64,000 bases of DNA from Closterium sp. NIES-65 (GCA_948144175.1 CANXME010002486.1:1612001-1676000); one strand, 5' to 3'. Counted from the first letter of the stretch, positions 38,299-48,489 are shown. Numbers and translations are program-made. Notes: generated by a model not told the origin, from the sequence alone.

Positions 38299-40264
38299 TC
38301 CACGTGGCACGGGCGTATCTGGACAAGCTTCCCAACAGCCTCGTGCTGCAAACCGACATCTCCAATGCACTCAACAGCATTTCACGGCAAGCTATCGCGA
38401 CAGCGTTACAAGGACCGGAGTTGTCGCCACTACTGCCGCTGGTGAAACTGACATACGGTAACCCGTCGAAATTATTCGTCGACGCGAATTTCGGATCGGA
38501 CCCACTGATCAGCGAACGGGGCGTGCGCCAGGGGACCCACTTGGCCCACTACTGTTTGCGGCGGGAATGCACACTGCACTCCGCGACACTGCTGCAGCAC
38601 ACCCCCATGTGCTGTGTCTGGCTTACGCTGGCGACGTCACATTCCTGGGGGAGGCGACGGCTACTGTAGCAGCCTTCAATCATTTCACCGAGAAGCTGGC
38701 ACACCTGGGATTACGACATAATGCGCAGAAATGCGCAGCCTGGAGCAGAGAAGCAGCAGTAAAGGATCGGTTGCCGCACGGCGTACCATTCTCCCAGGAA
38801 GGTGTTCGCTTGCTCGAAAGCTTCGTGGGGCCTGACAGGGGGGCGTCACAGTTCCTGTCGGGTCAGCTGCAGGAGATGGCCAAACCTCTGCCACTGCTTG
38901 AGAAAGCCGACCCGCAGGTAGCCTCGTTATTGCTCACCCGCTGCATTTCGAGGCGCGTGGCATATCTTACCAGAACAACACCGCTTTCCCTTTTACCACG
39001 AGAGACCTGGAGCCAGTGGGGGACAGACCTGCTAGCGGCACTACTCACAGCATGCCACCTTCGCGTCCCCACCTGCCGTACCGAGCAAGCGCGTGTCTGG
39101 GCGCAGGCGTCTTTGCCGCCGTCTTTGGGAGGGATAGGCATCACTGACCCGCTGGTCGAGGGTGTTTTCGGGTTCGCCGCGAGCTTCACGCAGGCGGCGC
39201 TTTTCATCGCATCACTAGACGGCGCCCCTGAGGGCGCGCTGGCGCAGGCGCGGGACCACATGCAGTTGCCCGCTGACACCACCACGCCCCTTCACACGTG
39301 GTTGTCAAAGTGTGAAGCAGCGTTACCCGACGATGCGCGAGAAGTCCTGGAGAAAGAACGGCTGGAGCGAACTGATTTGAGGCTCCAGCACGCATTGGCG
39401 CTAAGGGTGCATGGGAGTAGATATGCGGCGCAGGTGCAGGCGACGAGGGAGATGGCGATGAACCCCTTGTGCGGACATACGCAGCGGATGTACTCAATGA
39501 CGGGGTACGGGACTGGGGATTGGCTGACCGCTATCCCGATTGCGGCCAACAGGAGGATAGGGCCCACTCACTTTTCCAATGCCGTACGTTTCCGGCTGGC
39601 CCTCCCCTTCTCCACGCCGAAGAATTGCGACTGTGCGGATCACACGGAGATCACGGAACCCCGCCTCCCGAACCACCTTCTCCGCTGCGGCACAGGCAAG
39701 CATCGCATCAACACCCACAACGAGCTGCGCGATGCCTGCATCAGCATGGCCCAGGACGCGGGTTTCATCGTTCACAGCGAGTCCTCAGCGCACTGCCCCG
39801 TTGAGGAACAGACGGCCGACTTTACAATGACAGACAGGAGCAGTGGGGCCGTCTATGTATGTGACGTCACCATCACCGACCCCATTAGCACAAGGGATCC
39901 GGAGGCACAGAAGGGCAGGGGCTGGGCGGCCCGGGAGCAAGCGGACAAGAAAATCCAGCACTACGCCTCCCTACCAGAGACGGTGACCTTCTTCCCCCTG
40001 GCTGTGGACACCTATGGCTGCCCGTGTGCGGAGGTACCAGCCTTTTTGAAGCTCTTAGCGGACACTGCAGCTCGGCGGCACTTCAACGCCGACTCTAAAT
40101 CGTTCTATGCTGCAAAGTTCCTGCACCAGTTCAGGCAACGCTGGTCTGTGGCCCTGCAAAGGGCCCAATCTGTAGGCCTCACTCGTTATAACTCACCCGT
40201 TATATCAATACAAGGACCGCTTGAGAGAGAGAGAGAGAGAGAGGCCCTAAGAGCTAGTCCTTAG
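38299..40264 (+). pseudogene. NL2 sense ORF, 3' part: RT core and RLE-like nuclease
   Basis: Resumes at IHVARAYLDK. The RT block LQTDISNALNSIS is followed by ERGVRQG; a 1-nt deletion in CAGGGGACCCAC (about 38535) shifts the frame, and the correct continuation is the frame from 38567, LAYAGDVTFLG. The catalytic YADD reads YAGD (38624-38635), so polymerase activity should be lost. The rest is open: LNSL-free thumb, LPPSLGGIGITDPL, TGYGTGDWLTAIPI, then CDCADHTE...NHLLRCG and TADFTM...VCDVTITDP...AREQADKKIQHY, the putative zinc motif and nuclease core. It reads straight into (GA)n as RERERE. Confidence 0.87.
40223..40243 (+). repeat. (GA)10 between NL2 and NL3
   Basis: Short GA run preceded by GGACCGCTT, matching GGACTGCTT before the (GA)n at 27777. 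Confidence 0.93.
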
Positions 40265-40367
40265 CCTCTCCAGCACTCTCTAGCCTAGTATAAAGTGCTC
40301 CTCTGCAGCTAGCTCTCCTCATTGTTCGGTTCTCTTCATTTGTTTCTCCTAACCAAGCGGCTCGCGC

Positions 40368-40475
40368 CGGCCGCCGAAGGCGGCCGACGCTTGATAGCGC
40401 GGCCTTCGGCCGCGCATGAGGGTTGCTCGTAACGGCTATACAAACATGGCAAGTCCTACCGCGGCCTAGCCGCGC
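40368..40475 (+). promoter_or_regulatory. NL3 leader stem-loops
   Basis: Hairpins at 40368-40386 (CGGCCGCC-GAA-GGCGGCCG), 40397-40415 (GCGCGGCC-TTC-GGCCGCGC) and about 40461-40475 (CGCGGC-CTA-GCCGCG). Positions relative to the sense ATG and stem sequences match NL2. Confidence 0.65.
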
Positions 40476-40484
40476 AAACCTCTA

Positions 40485-42701
40485 ATGGCAGAGCCGGAGC
40501 CCGCGTCTACATGCGGTGAGCTCCGAGGGCGTGAAGAATGCCCATCAGGGAGCGCCACAGCTCCCGGACCACAAGCGTGCTTGCGCAGATCGCGGCGGCT
40601 CCAGAACCAGCATGCAAATGGCGCCACAGGCCGCGCACAGCCTCATCAAGCGGCCCCGCCGCTGCAACGCCTCCCTCGGCGGGCGCAGCCAGCACGGGCG
40701 CCAGCAGCCCTGCAAGCTGATCGGCTGCGTCCAGGCAAGAATCGCGATGTCGATCCAGGAACAACTCAGGGGGGGGCGCAGAGAGAGACGAATGTGCAAG
40801 AACCTGTATCAGAAGCAGTGCGTGAAAGCTCTCCGCAAGACGGAAGAGCTGGCCGAGGGTCGCCTCCCGAACACGGGCCTGAGAGGGTTGCAGCGCCTGA
40901 GCAAGGAATTGGAATGGCTTCTCAAGAACAAGAGGAGCCGGACCACCCGCCGTCACTGCTCCGCCTCCGACAGCCACAAATTCTACTCCTGCCACGGGCG
41001 GGACTGGCGGCAGATGCAACCGCGACCCTGGAACGGGAACACACGCAGCAGCAGCGGGAGGCGATGGGGCCGGAACACGAGATTGGACTGGTGCAGCAGG
41101 GAGCGGAACCTCAGGAAGCGCCGCCTGACGCTGAGCTGGATGGGCGGCGCCAACGTGCGAGCTGCCTTGGGTCTGAGCAGCCCTCTCCTCACGCATCGCG
41201 GTCGTTACAGCCCGTTGCAGATTCGCCATCCTCAAGGGCGGATCATACGATCCTCCGCCATTGCGACCGCGAGGACCCCACCAGCCACCGCGACCGCCAC
41301 GGTGAGCTTGCCACTGACCCAACTGTTGATTGCGCCGGGGAGAATTGCGCCGGCGCCGGGAGGACGCCCGATCCTGTCGGGGCGCTGGAGAATGGGGGCG
41401 AGATAGGCGGCGGTCCGGCGAAGGAGGACAAGACTGCGACGCTAGCGGCGCCTGCTGAGCCACGGGCGGCGCAACAGGGGCAGCCGGTTCCACTGCAGGG
41501 GGCACAATCAACTGCGTCGGGCCGCCAGTGGTGGCGGACGCCGGCTGCGGGGACGAGGCAGGCGCAGAAGTCTGCTGCTCGGGGCCAGCAGCTGGGGGCC
41601 CAACGGGAGCGGGAGCCAAGAGTGCGGCGTCAGGCTTCGTCGGGGCTTCAAGTGGAGCCTGGGGAGCAGTTGGCGCGGACGGGGCAGACCGCTCAGCAGC
41701 AGCAGGGGCCGCAGACTGAGCGGCAGCTGCGGCAAGGGGAACCTCGGGTTCGGGGTGAGGAGGCTTTTCAGCGGATGTTGTCGAGGGCTTCGGAGCCAGA
41801 GGCACCGGGGGCTTCGTCGCCGTGGTCGCCTTTCCGGGCTCAGACTGAGGCTTGGCGACCACTGCCGACCAGGCGGCAACGCGCTCTGGCGACGGCTCGG
41901 GAGCTCCAGCAATCACCATCACGAGGTCGGGCAGCACGGGAAGAGAGGAGGCAGGCGGTTAGCGAAACAGGCGGAGGGCCGGAGAATGGGTTTCAGGCTG
42001 CGAGACGTCGGGCTTTAGTTGCTCTAGTAGCTGCCAATGAAGAAGGGGAGAGAAATGACCCCTCTTATACTGCGGAAGCGGAGCCAGAGAGTGGGAATGA
42101 AGATGAAGGGGACGGAGCAGAGGCAACGAGAGTAGGGACGGAGAGGAGAACACCTGGGAGAGCCAGTTTACCCACAGCGGGAACAGAGGGGCGTGCAAGG
42201 CCATTGGATGCTGATCGAACGGATGAGAATCCAACTCGGCAGCAATCAACGACATCGAGTCGTGCACGCAGACATCGGACCGCATCCCTCCACCCCGTGT
42301 CCGGATCGACCCCGCTACGCCCCCGCTATTTTTCGCCAGTGGAGCTGGCGGAGATGGGGGGCAAATTCGCTGACATCGCGAATTGGGACATTTCCGCCCT
42401 CTGCGACAGTCGCCAACCGCCGCTGTCGAGACGATTACTGCCAAACCTGTGCCAGTTTTTCTCGCTGGCACTCCTGACCCCGCTACACCACCTCTCGCGA
42501 AACCGTGACTCCGAAGCGGGTTGGAAACTGCTCCTTTTCCTCCCGCGTCTGACCCTTCGCCAGGCTTCGCCAAAACACCCAAATTGGCCGCAAATCAAGG
42601 CCCGTCTTCGGGCTTTCCAGCGTGGCGAGTGGTCGCAGCTCTACCAGGATGCGGTAAACAAAACAACGCCCCTCCGCCCCCACGCCACCGACCCGATGTG
42701 A
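40485..42701 (+). CDS. NL3 sense ORF, first 738 codons (disordered N-terminus plus RT N-terminal domain)
   Basis: ATG at 40485 at the position equivalent to NL2 28267. Residues 1-600 are Gln/Arg/Pro-rich; from about 605 RPRYFSPVELAEM, NWDISALCDSRQP, LLPNLCQFFSLALLTPL and RLRAFQRGEWSQLYQDAV are conserved with NL1 and NL2. The frame ends at NKTTPLRPHATDPM by a shift near 42680, and RT continues in another frame. The low N-terminal similarity to NL2 (about 53%) contrasts with about 84% for the opposite strand. Confidence 0.72.
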   Translation: MAEPEPASTCGELRGREECPSGSATAPGPQACLRRSRRLQNQHANGATGRAQPHQAAPPLQRLPRRAQPARAPAALQADRLRPGKNRDVDPGTTQGGAQRETNVQEPVSEAVRESSPQDGRAGRGSPPEHGPERVAAPEQGIGMASQEQEEPDHPPSLLRLRQPQILLLPRAGLAADATATLEREHTQQQREAMGPEHEIGLVQQGAEPQEAPPDAELDGRRQRASCLGSEQPSPHASRSLQPVADSPSSRADHTILRHCDREDPTSHRDRHGELATDPTVDCAGENCAGAGRTPDPVGALENGGEIGGGPAKEDKTATLAAPAEPRAAQQGQPVPLQGAQSTASGRQWWRTPAAGTRQAQKSAARGQQLGAQREREPRVRRQASSGLQVEPGEQLARTGQTAQQQQGPQTERQLRQGEPRVRGEEAFQRMLSRASEPEAPGASSPWSPFRAQTEAWRPLPTRRQRALATARELQQSPSRGRAAREERRQAVSETGGGPENGFQAARRRALVALVAANEEGERNDPSYTAEAEPESGNEDEGDGAEATRVGTERRTPGRASLPTAGTEGRARPLDADRTDENPTRQQSTTSSRARRHRTASLHPVSGSTPLRPRYFSPVELAEMGGKFADIANWDISALCDSRQPPLSRRLLPNLCQFFSLALLTPLHHLSRNRDSEAGWKLLLFLPRLTLRQASPKHPNWPQIKARLRAFQRGEWSQLYQDAVNKTTPLRPHATDPM
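40507..41919 (-). CDS. NL3 antisense ORF, intact 470 aa, conserved with NL2; function unknown
   Basis: Runs opposite to RT from a conserved ATG (MVIAGAPEPSP) to the same TAG as NL2. Residues 1-165 are Pro/Ala/Ser-rich; 168-196 basic (RRLSRPHSPAP, SRRRRNSPRR); 207-225 Gly/Arg/Trp-rich (RGGRGGWWGPRGRNGGG); 231-350 Ala/Pro spacer; 355-470 Leu-rich and predicted helical, ending LWRSLMGILHALGAHRM. The C-terminal 116 residues match NL2 with 19 substitutions and no gaps. There is no signal peptide, membrane segment or known enzyme motif. An RNA-binding, ORF1- or gag-like role is a guess from the basic Gly/Arg region. The main alternative is an open frame by composition only, but that does not explain the codon-phase bias. 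Confidence 0.6.
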   Translation of the reverse strand: MVIAGAPEPSPERVAAWSAVVAKPQSEPGKATTATKPPVPLAPKPSTTSAEKPPHPEPEVPLAAAAAQSAAPAAAERSAPSAPTAPQAPLEAPTKPDAALLAPAPVGPPAAGPEQQTSAPASSPQPASATTGGPTQLIVPPAVEPAAPVAPPVAQQAPLASQSCPPSPDRRLSRPHSPAPRQDRASSRRRRNSPRRNQQLGQWQAHRGGRGGWWGPRGRNGGGSYDPPLRMANLQRAVTTAMREERAAQTQGSSHVGAAHPAQRQAALPEVPLPAAPVQSRVPAPSPPAAAACVPVPGSRLHLPPVPPVAGVEFVAVGGGAVTAGGPAPLVLEKPFQFLAQALQPSQARVREATLGQLFRLAESFHALLLIQVLAHSSLSAPPPELFLDRHRDSCLDAADQLAGLLAPVLAAPAEGGVAAAGPLDEAVRGLWRHLHAGSGAAAICASTLVVRELWRSLMGILHALGAHRM

Positions 42702-44892
42702 CAGGTGTACTGAGCAAAGCCGAGGGGTTGGCGAAACGTGGCAGTCTGCGCCGAGCCGTGCTGGCGCTCGAGTCAACACCCGTCTGTACACCGAGTCCAG
42801 AAATCCTAGACAAACTCCGACAAAAGCATCCACCAGCGGGAGATAAACCGCTGACCTGGCAAGCAGCCGACACTCAGCCCCTGGGCATTTCCCACGCGGA
42901 ATTTGCGAAGCTCCTCGGGCGATGCGAGAATGGTGTCGGTGCCGGACCTTCGGGAACAACATTTGAGCACCTGCGCGATGCCGCAATAACCAATGCATCC
43001 GTCAGCACCCATCTGCACGCCCTGGTAAATACAATTCTGGGGGGAAATCTCCCAGACCCAGTGGCGGACCTGCTCACAGCGTCTTGACTCATAGCCCTGG
43101 CCAAACCTGGGGGCGGGGCCCGACCAATCGCAATAGGCGAATGCCTGACGCGGTTGGCTGCCAAGGCTGCGCTCTTGGTCATGGGGGATGCTGCACGTGA
43201 ATACTTCCTACCCCTACAGTACGGCGTGGCAGTGCCAGGTGGAGCAGAAGTAATATTTCATGCCGCCCGAACGTACGTGGATGGCCACCCGAACAGCCTG
43301 GTACTGCAAGCCGACATCGCGAACGCTTTCAACAACATTTCGCGACAGTCTATCGCCGTTGCGTTACAAGAACCCAGCCTTTCGCCACTGCTACCACTGG
43401 TCAAGCTAGCCTACGGTAACCCGTCGCAGCTGCATCTGGACTCAAACTTTACAAGCGACCCCTTGCAAAGTGAACGAGGCGTTCGCCAGGGCGATCCACT
43501 GGGCCCTCTCCTTTTCGCGGCGGGGATTCACCCCACCCTTCGCGACACTGCAGCAGCGCACCCTGATGTGCTTTGTTTGGCGTGGGGGAAAAACGTGCAA
43601 CTGTAGCTGCCTTCACCCACTTCACCTCAAAGCTAGAATTCCTAGGCCTGAAGCACAACCCGCAGAAGTGCACGGCATGGAGCGGACGCACGTGCGACTC
43701 AACTGAGCTGCCGCCAGGAGTCCCGTTTTGCAAGGACGGCGTCCGGCTGTTGGGAAGTTTTATTGGTGCAGCAGACGGGGCATCTGCCTTCCTGGCTGGG
43801 CAATTGGGGGAGATGGCCAAGCCCTTGCCACTCATCAAGCGGGCAGATCCGCAGGTCGCTTTGTTGCTGATCACGCACTGCATCTCCCGGTGCGTGGCGT
43901 ACCTCACACGGACGATCCCCCTCAATCTCGTCTCCCGGGACACTTGGACGCAGTGGGGCCGCGATCTCTTGACGACATTGCTTACCTCATGCAATATCCG
44001 AGCTCCAGCGGGTAGAGCAGAACAGTCGCGCGTGTGGGCTCAGGCGACCCTTCCTCCGTCTCTTGGGGGTGTAGGGTTTACGGACCCACTCATCGAGGGC
44101 GTATACGGATTCGTCGCAAGTTTCACGCAGGCGGCGCAGCTCTTCTCCACGCTCACTCTGCCTCCGGATTCTGCCCTGTCGCACGCAATCGGCCATATGC
44201 TCCTGCCGAGAGACAAGAGCACTCCACTCCACTCCTGGCTCACTGAGTGCGAGACCACCCTGCCCTCAGACGCGCGTAAACTGTTGGAACGAGAGCGTCT
44301 GAAACGGATGGATGTGAAGCTGCAGCACGCCCTCGCCCTCCAAGTCCACGGCAGTCGCTACGCGGTGCAGGTTCAGAAGACGAGGACAATGCCGCTGAAT
44401 CCGCTTGCAGGCCACACGCAGCGGATGACTTCCTTGACGGGATACGGCACTGGGGATTGGTTGACGGCGATACCAATAGCCCCGAATAGGCGCATTGGAC
44501 CGGTCCACTTCGCCAACGTCGTCAGATTTCGGCTCGGCTTGCCCTTCTCGACTCCCAAAAACTGTGACTGCGCGGACCACACAGCGATCACCGACCCCCG
44601 CCTCCCAAATCACCTCCTACGCTGCGGCACCGGCAAGCACCGCATTAACACTCACAACGAGGTCCGTGATGCCTGCATCAGCATGGCCCAAGATGCGGGA
44701 TTCATAGTCCACAGTGAGTCGGCGGCCCATTGTCCCATCGATGAGCAGACGGCCGACTTCACCATGACCGACAGGAGCAGCAGGGCAGTATGGGTGTGTG
44801 ATGTGACTGTGACTGACCCAGCAGCACGCGGGACCCGGAGGCACAGAAAGGAAGGGGATGGGCGGCACGAGAGCAGGCGGACAAAAAGATCG
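42702..44892 (+). pseudogene. NL3 RT core and RLE-like nuclease, frame-disrupted
   Basis: Blocks 42521-43087 (RAEGLAKRG-type helix, GVGAGPSGTTFEHL; ends in TGA at SLLTAS), 43154-43606 (LQADIANAFNNIS, GVRQGDPLGPLLFAAG; the YADD site is replaced by AWGKN) and 43573-44889 (thumb, TGYGTGDWLTAIPI, CDCADHT...NHLLRCG, TADFTM...VCDVTVTDP). After DPAARG the frame is lost and the DNA breaks off at about 44892. RT and nuclease are both inactive. Confidence 0.85.
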
Positions 44893-45105
44893 GAGCGTGG
44901 ACCCTGAGCTTGCTTTGCTTTGCTTTGCTTTGCTAGACTGGTCTTGTGACCACTTGTTCTCCCCCACTTTGCCTATGGGGGTGTGTCAGAACATCATAGC
45001 TTATACATTTGTGTAGGCTGTAGTGGGGTAGCCCATAAGGGGTACAACCCAATTAGGGTTAGCACTTGTACCCAACTGTTTCATAGTTCATCCATTCCAT
45101 TCTCA
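44893..45105 (+). mobile_element. C7: copia 3' end fragment with LTR
   Basis: CCTGAGC plus TTGCTTTGC repeats, CCCCCACTTTGCC and the polypurine tract TATGGGGGTG (about 44974-44983) lead to an LTR (44984-45105) reading TGTCAGAACATC...TTCTCA in plus orientation. It matches the 3' end of the C3/C6 family in reverse. Everything upstream is missing; the left neighbour is NL3 and the right neighbour is G1. Confidence 0.8.
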
Positions 45106-46722
45106 CTTCTCGTCAGTGAAGGAGGTCTTGGAGCAGTACAAGGATATAATGCCCGACGACCTACCCACAGGCGTACCTCTAGCACGCACCCACGAGCACG
45201 AGATCGTGGAGGAACCAGGTGCGAAACCCGACTGAGTCCGACCGAACTGACAGACATGAAGAAACAGATAGAGTATCTAGTGGACATACAACAAATCCGC
45301 CCATCCACCTCTCCCTACGGTGCACTAGTCCTCTTCACTCCAAAACCAGACGGCAGTCTATGGATGTGCATCGACTACCGCGCACTGAACAAACAGACAG
45401 TCAAAAACAAATACCCCATACCGCGCATAGACGACCTACTGGACCAACTGTGTGGTGCAACAGTCTTTTCGAAGCTGGACCTACGGTCGGGTTACTAGCA
45501 GATCAAGATAGCGGACAACTCGATCCACAAGACGGCGTTCCGTACCAGATACGACTCCTACAAATACTTGGTGATGCCGTTCGGACTCTGCAACGCACCA
45601 GCAACATTTCAGGTGGAGATGAATCACATCTTACGACCCCTGCTGGACGAGTGCGTGGTGGTGTAACTGGAAGACATTCTCATCTACTCCAAGAACATGA
45701 AGGAGCACGTGGAGCATCTATGGAAGGTGTTCGAGATCCTGCGGAAGAACAAATTCTACGTGAAGCTGTTGAAGAGCGATTTTGCCCTGAAGAAGGTGCA
45801 GTTTCTCGGGCACATGGTGAGTGCCGAGGGCGTACACGTGGACCTGCGGAAGATCAAAGCCGTTAAGAAGTGGAAAGTACCGGAGAACGTGAAGGAGTTC
45901 AGCAGTTCCTAGGCTTTGCCAACTACTACAACAAGTTCGTGCCGCAGTATGCTAAAATAGCAGCGCCACTGACCGGCCTACTGAAAAAGGATACGCCCTA
46001 CAAATGGGATACTCCTCATCATCAAGCCATGGAGCAGCTAGAGACAGCACTGACTACAGCGCCAGTACTCATCCTACCAGATCCATACAAGGACTACGTG
46101 GTGGAAGCAGACGCTAGTGACCAAGCAGTCGGAGCAGTACTGATGCAGGATCACGGACGCGGTTTGCAGCCCATCGCCTACCTCAGTAAGAAGCTACACG
46201 GAGCAGAACTGAACCACCCCATCCATGACAAGGAAGCCTTAGCGATAGTCATAGCCTTCAAGGCGTGGAGGTGTAACCTAGAGGGAGCCAAGACTACAGT
46301 CTATACTGACCACTGCAGTCTCAAATACCTGAAGTCGCAGCCAACGCTCTCACGACGACAGGTGCAGTGGGTGGACTTCTTGGAAACTCATTTCCACTAT
46401 GACATCCTCTACAAGCCCGGGCTACACAACAAGGCAGACGCGTTGAGCTGCCCCGGACATGTAGCAGGCATCCAGCTCAACGGGATGAACCCTCTGCTCA
46501 AGGGTCTATTCAACCATGGGTACTCCGTGGACGCAGAGATCGCTACAGCACAAACCAAGAAGTTGTTACAGCGGGAGAAAGACTTAGCTGTAAGGAAGGG
46601 CACAGAAAAGATTTGGGTACCGAACTATGCCCCGCTTAGACAGATTCTACTGGAGGAGTTTCACGACGCACCGTACGCGGGACATTTCGGGAGCAACAAG
46701 ACGTTAGCAGGGATAGCAAAGT
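45106..46722 (+). pseudogene. pol: G1 reverse transcriptase and RNase H
   Basis: Reads [79 protein letters not shown], a [20 protein letters not shown], then VVV*LEDILIYS. The usual YLDD is therefore *LED: Tyr has become a stop and the first Asp is Glu. A frameshift near 45900 precedes FLGFANYYNKFVPQYAKIAA. RNase H shows VVEADASDQAVGAVL, DKEALAIVIAFKAWR and TVYTDHCSLKYL. Stops end it at 46722. Inactive. Confidence 0.88.
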
Positions 46723-46739
46723 AATACTACTGGCCTGAA

Positions 46740-47933
46740 ATGGCAGCAGACGTGCAGCAGTTCGTCACCTCATGCGACACGTGCCAGCGGATGAGGAGTA
46801 GCAAGCAGAAAAAAGGAGGGTTACTTCAGCCTCTACCCGTACCGGAGCAGCCATGGCAAGTCGTTAGCCTTGACTTCATCACGAGACTTCCTTCGACCTC
46901 ACGAGGGCATGATGCTATACTCATGGTGATCGACAAGTTCTCTAAAATGGGTCACTTCATACCGACCAACGCCACAGCTAAAGCTGAAGCAACTGCTCGC
47001 CTCTTCTTCGACCGCATCATCACCATCCACGGCATCCCCGCTACACTCATCTCAGACAGAGACCCCAAATTCACCAGTAAGTTCTGGAAGGAGCTCATGG
47101 GACTGTTGGGGACAAAACTTGCAATGTCTTCAGCATACCACCCCCAGACTGACGGACAGACAGAGCGACTCAATCAGGTGGTTGAACAGTTACTGCGCAC
47201 AACTTGCAAAGACGACGTCAGCCACTGGGATACACAGTTACCGACCCTAGAGTCCGCTAACAACAACGCATCACATGCGGCCACAGGGAAAACTCCTTTT
47301 TTCCTGTGTTACGGATGGGAACCACTCACACCACAGCAGCCAACCACACCGGCATACGTCCAAGCCGCACATGACTTTGTCACCACCATGCAACAGCTAT
47401 GGGAGAAGACTCAGCGACGACTCACCATGATGCAGACCTCCCAGAAGCAGTATGCCGATCGTCAGCGACGTGATCACTCAGTAGCAGTCGGAGATCAGGT
47501 GCTTCTTGACACGCGCAACTTGAACCTGTCTCACCTCCCATCCAAACTCCGGCCTCGTTTCTGTGGTCCTTTTCTCGTTGAGGCACAGGTGACACCAGTT
47601 ACATTCCGCTTGCGCTTACCAGATACATGGAAGCTTCACAACCCCTTCCATGTCCAGCTACTAAAGCCCTACAAGGACCCCAACCAACTATTCCAGGGAC
47701 GGCAGCTACCGCGACCACCACCTATTCTCATACAGGATGAACCCGAATACGAAGTGGAACGTGTTCTCACTCATCGGCGCCGCGGCGGCAAGACCCTCGA
47801 GTTCCTAATATGCTGGAAGGGATACGACCCCACTGAGGACAGTTGGGTTGTAGAAGCTGATATGGGCAACGCACGCCGTGCTCTCAAGGACTATCTTGTC
47901 AAGCAGGGTGTTTCTCACGCCACCAAGCTTTGA
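46740..47933 (+). pseudogene. pol: G1 integrase with C-terminal chromodomain
   Basis: 397 open codons beginning after a stop in AGIAK*YYWPEM. The zinc motif is DAPYAGHFG ... CDTCQRM, spanning that stop. The core shows SLDFITRLP, LISDRDPKF and QTDGQTERLNQ (D, D, E). The C-terminus has the GPFLVEAQVTPVTFRL SH3-like part, then the chromodomain EYEVERVLTHRRRGG, FLICWKGYDPTEDSWV. This is the chromovirus hallmark, thought to steer insertion to marked chromatin (family knowledge). Taken alone, this half is undamaged. Confidence 0.88.
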
Positions 47934-47941
47934 GGGGGGGA

Positions 47942-48346
47942 TGTGTGAGAGTACGACGGCTTATGCTGGCTTTGCTAGCTTCCTAGACTTGATTACGCTA
48001 TATCTAGCTTGGGTTTTATTTATCATGCATAGATATGCTTGATTTCCTAGGTTAGGTGCATTCCTATATTTTATTATAGTTATAGCACTGAACCAGGTTA
48101 CGTGTACCGAACTCAAGCCTATTCGGTTTCCACCGAATTGCTTTCTACCGAGTTCGGGAAGGTTCTGTTCGGGACGCTTCGCGACCCTCGAAACATTCGC
48201 GTAACACCTGGGTTACCTGCCTTGTGTCTAGCCTATATATAGCCTCGTGTTGTGCCCAGATGATCATTCAATTCACATTCTCTTTTCTGAGCTCGATCCT
48301 AGATCCTCACTCGGAGAGCGCCGAAGCAGAACCCACGGGAATGACA
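47942..48346 (+). repeat. G1 3' LTR (right edge approximate)
   Basis: Starts TGTGTGAGAGTACG right after the polypurine tract. A TATA-like CTATATATAGCC is at about 48231. The right edge near ACGGGAATGACA (48346) is a guess based on a CA end and the start of unrelated coding text; no second LTR is available to fix it. Confidence 0.55.
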
Positions 48347-48489
48347 GAGATGGAGCTCGTAGTCACTATTCACCGCATCTGGCGAAGAAAACGAATAGTT
48401 TTGACAACAACGGCAAGAGTGCCCCACGCCCTGCGCAGAAACCCTCCGATGGGTCCTAGAAGCGAACATCGGAACGTTAGATGGCAAAG

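Larger units (their letters stand above)
27777..40222 (+). mobile_element. NL2: non-LTR retrotransposon split by copia C6
   Basis: Two parts, 27777-31051 and 38299-40222, separated by C6. Removing C6 and one AGTTA gives GCC GAG GCA GTT ATC CAC GTG, an uninterrupted AEAVIHV in the RT frame. The 5' leader has a tandem 150-bp repeat and three stem-loops. The sense ORF starts at 28267. The 3' end abuts another (GA)n and NL3. RT is inactive in this copy: one frameshift, and YAGD in place of YADD. Confidence 0.88.
40223..44892 (+). mobile_element. NL3: non-LTR retrotransposon, 3'-truncated
   Basis: Begins directly at the (GA)n after NL2. Leader 40244-40484 has CCTAGTATAAAG and the three hairpins. 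The sense ORF starts at ATG 40485 and decays after about 42680; the nuclease end is lost at about 44892, where copia fragment C7 begins. Overall the coding text is about 65-75% like NL2. Confidence 0.87.
45106..48346 (+). mobile_element. G1: Ty3/gypsy chromovirus, 5'-truncated, with 3' LTR
   Basis: Starts within the region just before reverse transcriptase and contains RT, RNase H, integrase and chromodomain in gypsy order. The 3' polypurine tract GAGGGGGGGA ends at 47941 and the LTR follows. Gag, protease and 5' LTR are absent. The junction at 45105/45106 coincides with the end of the C7 LTR. Confidence 0.85.
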
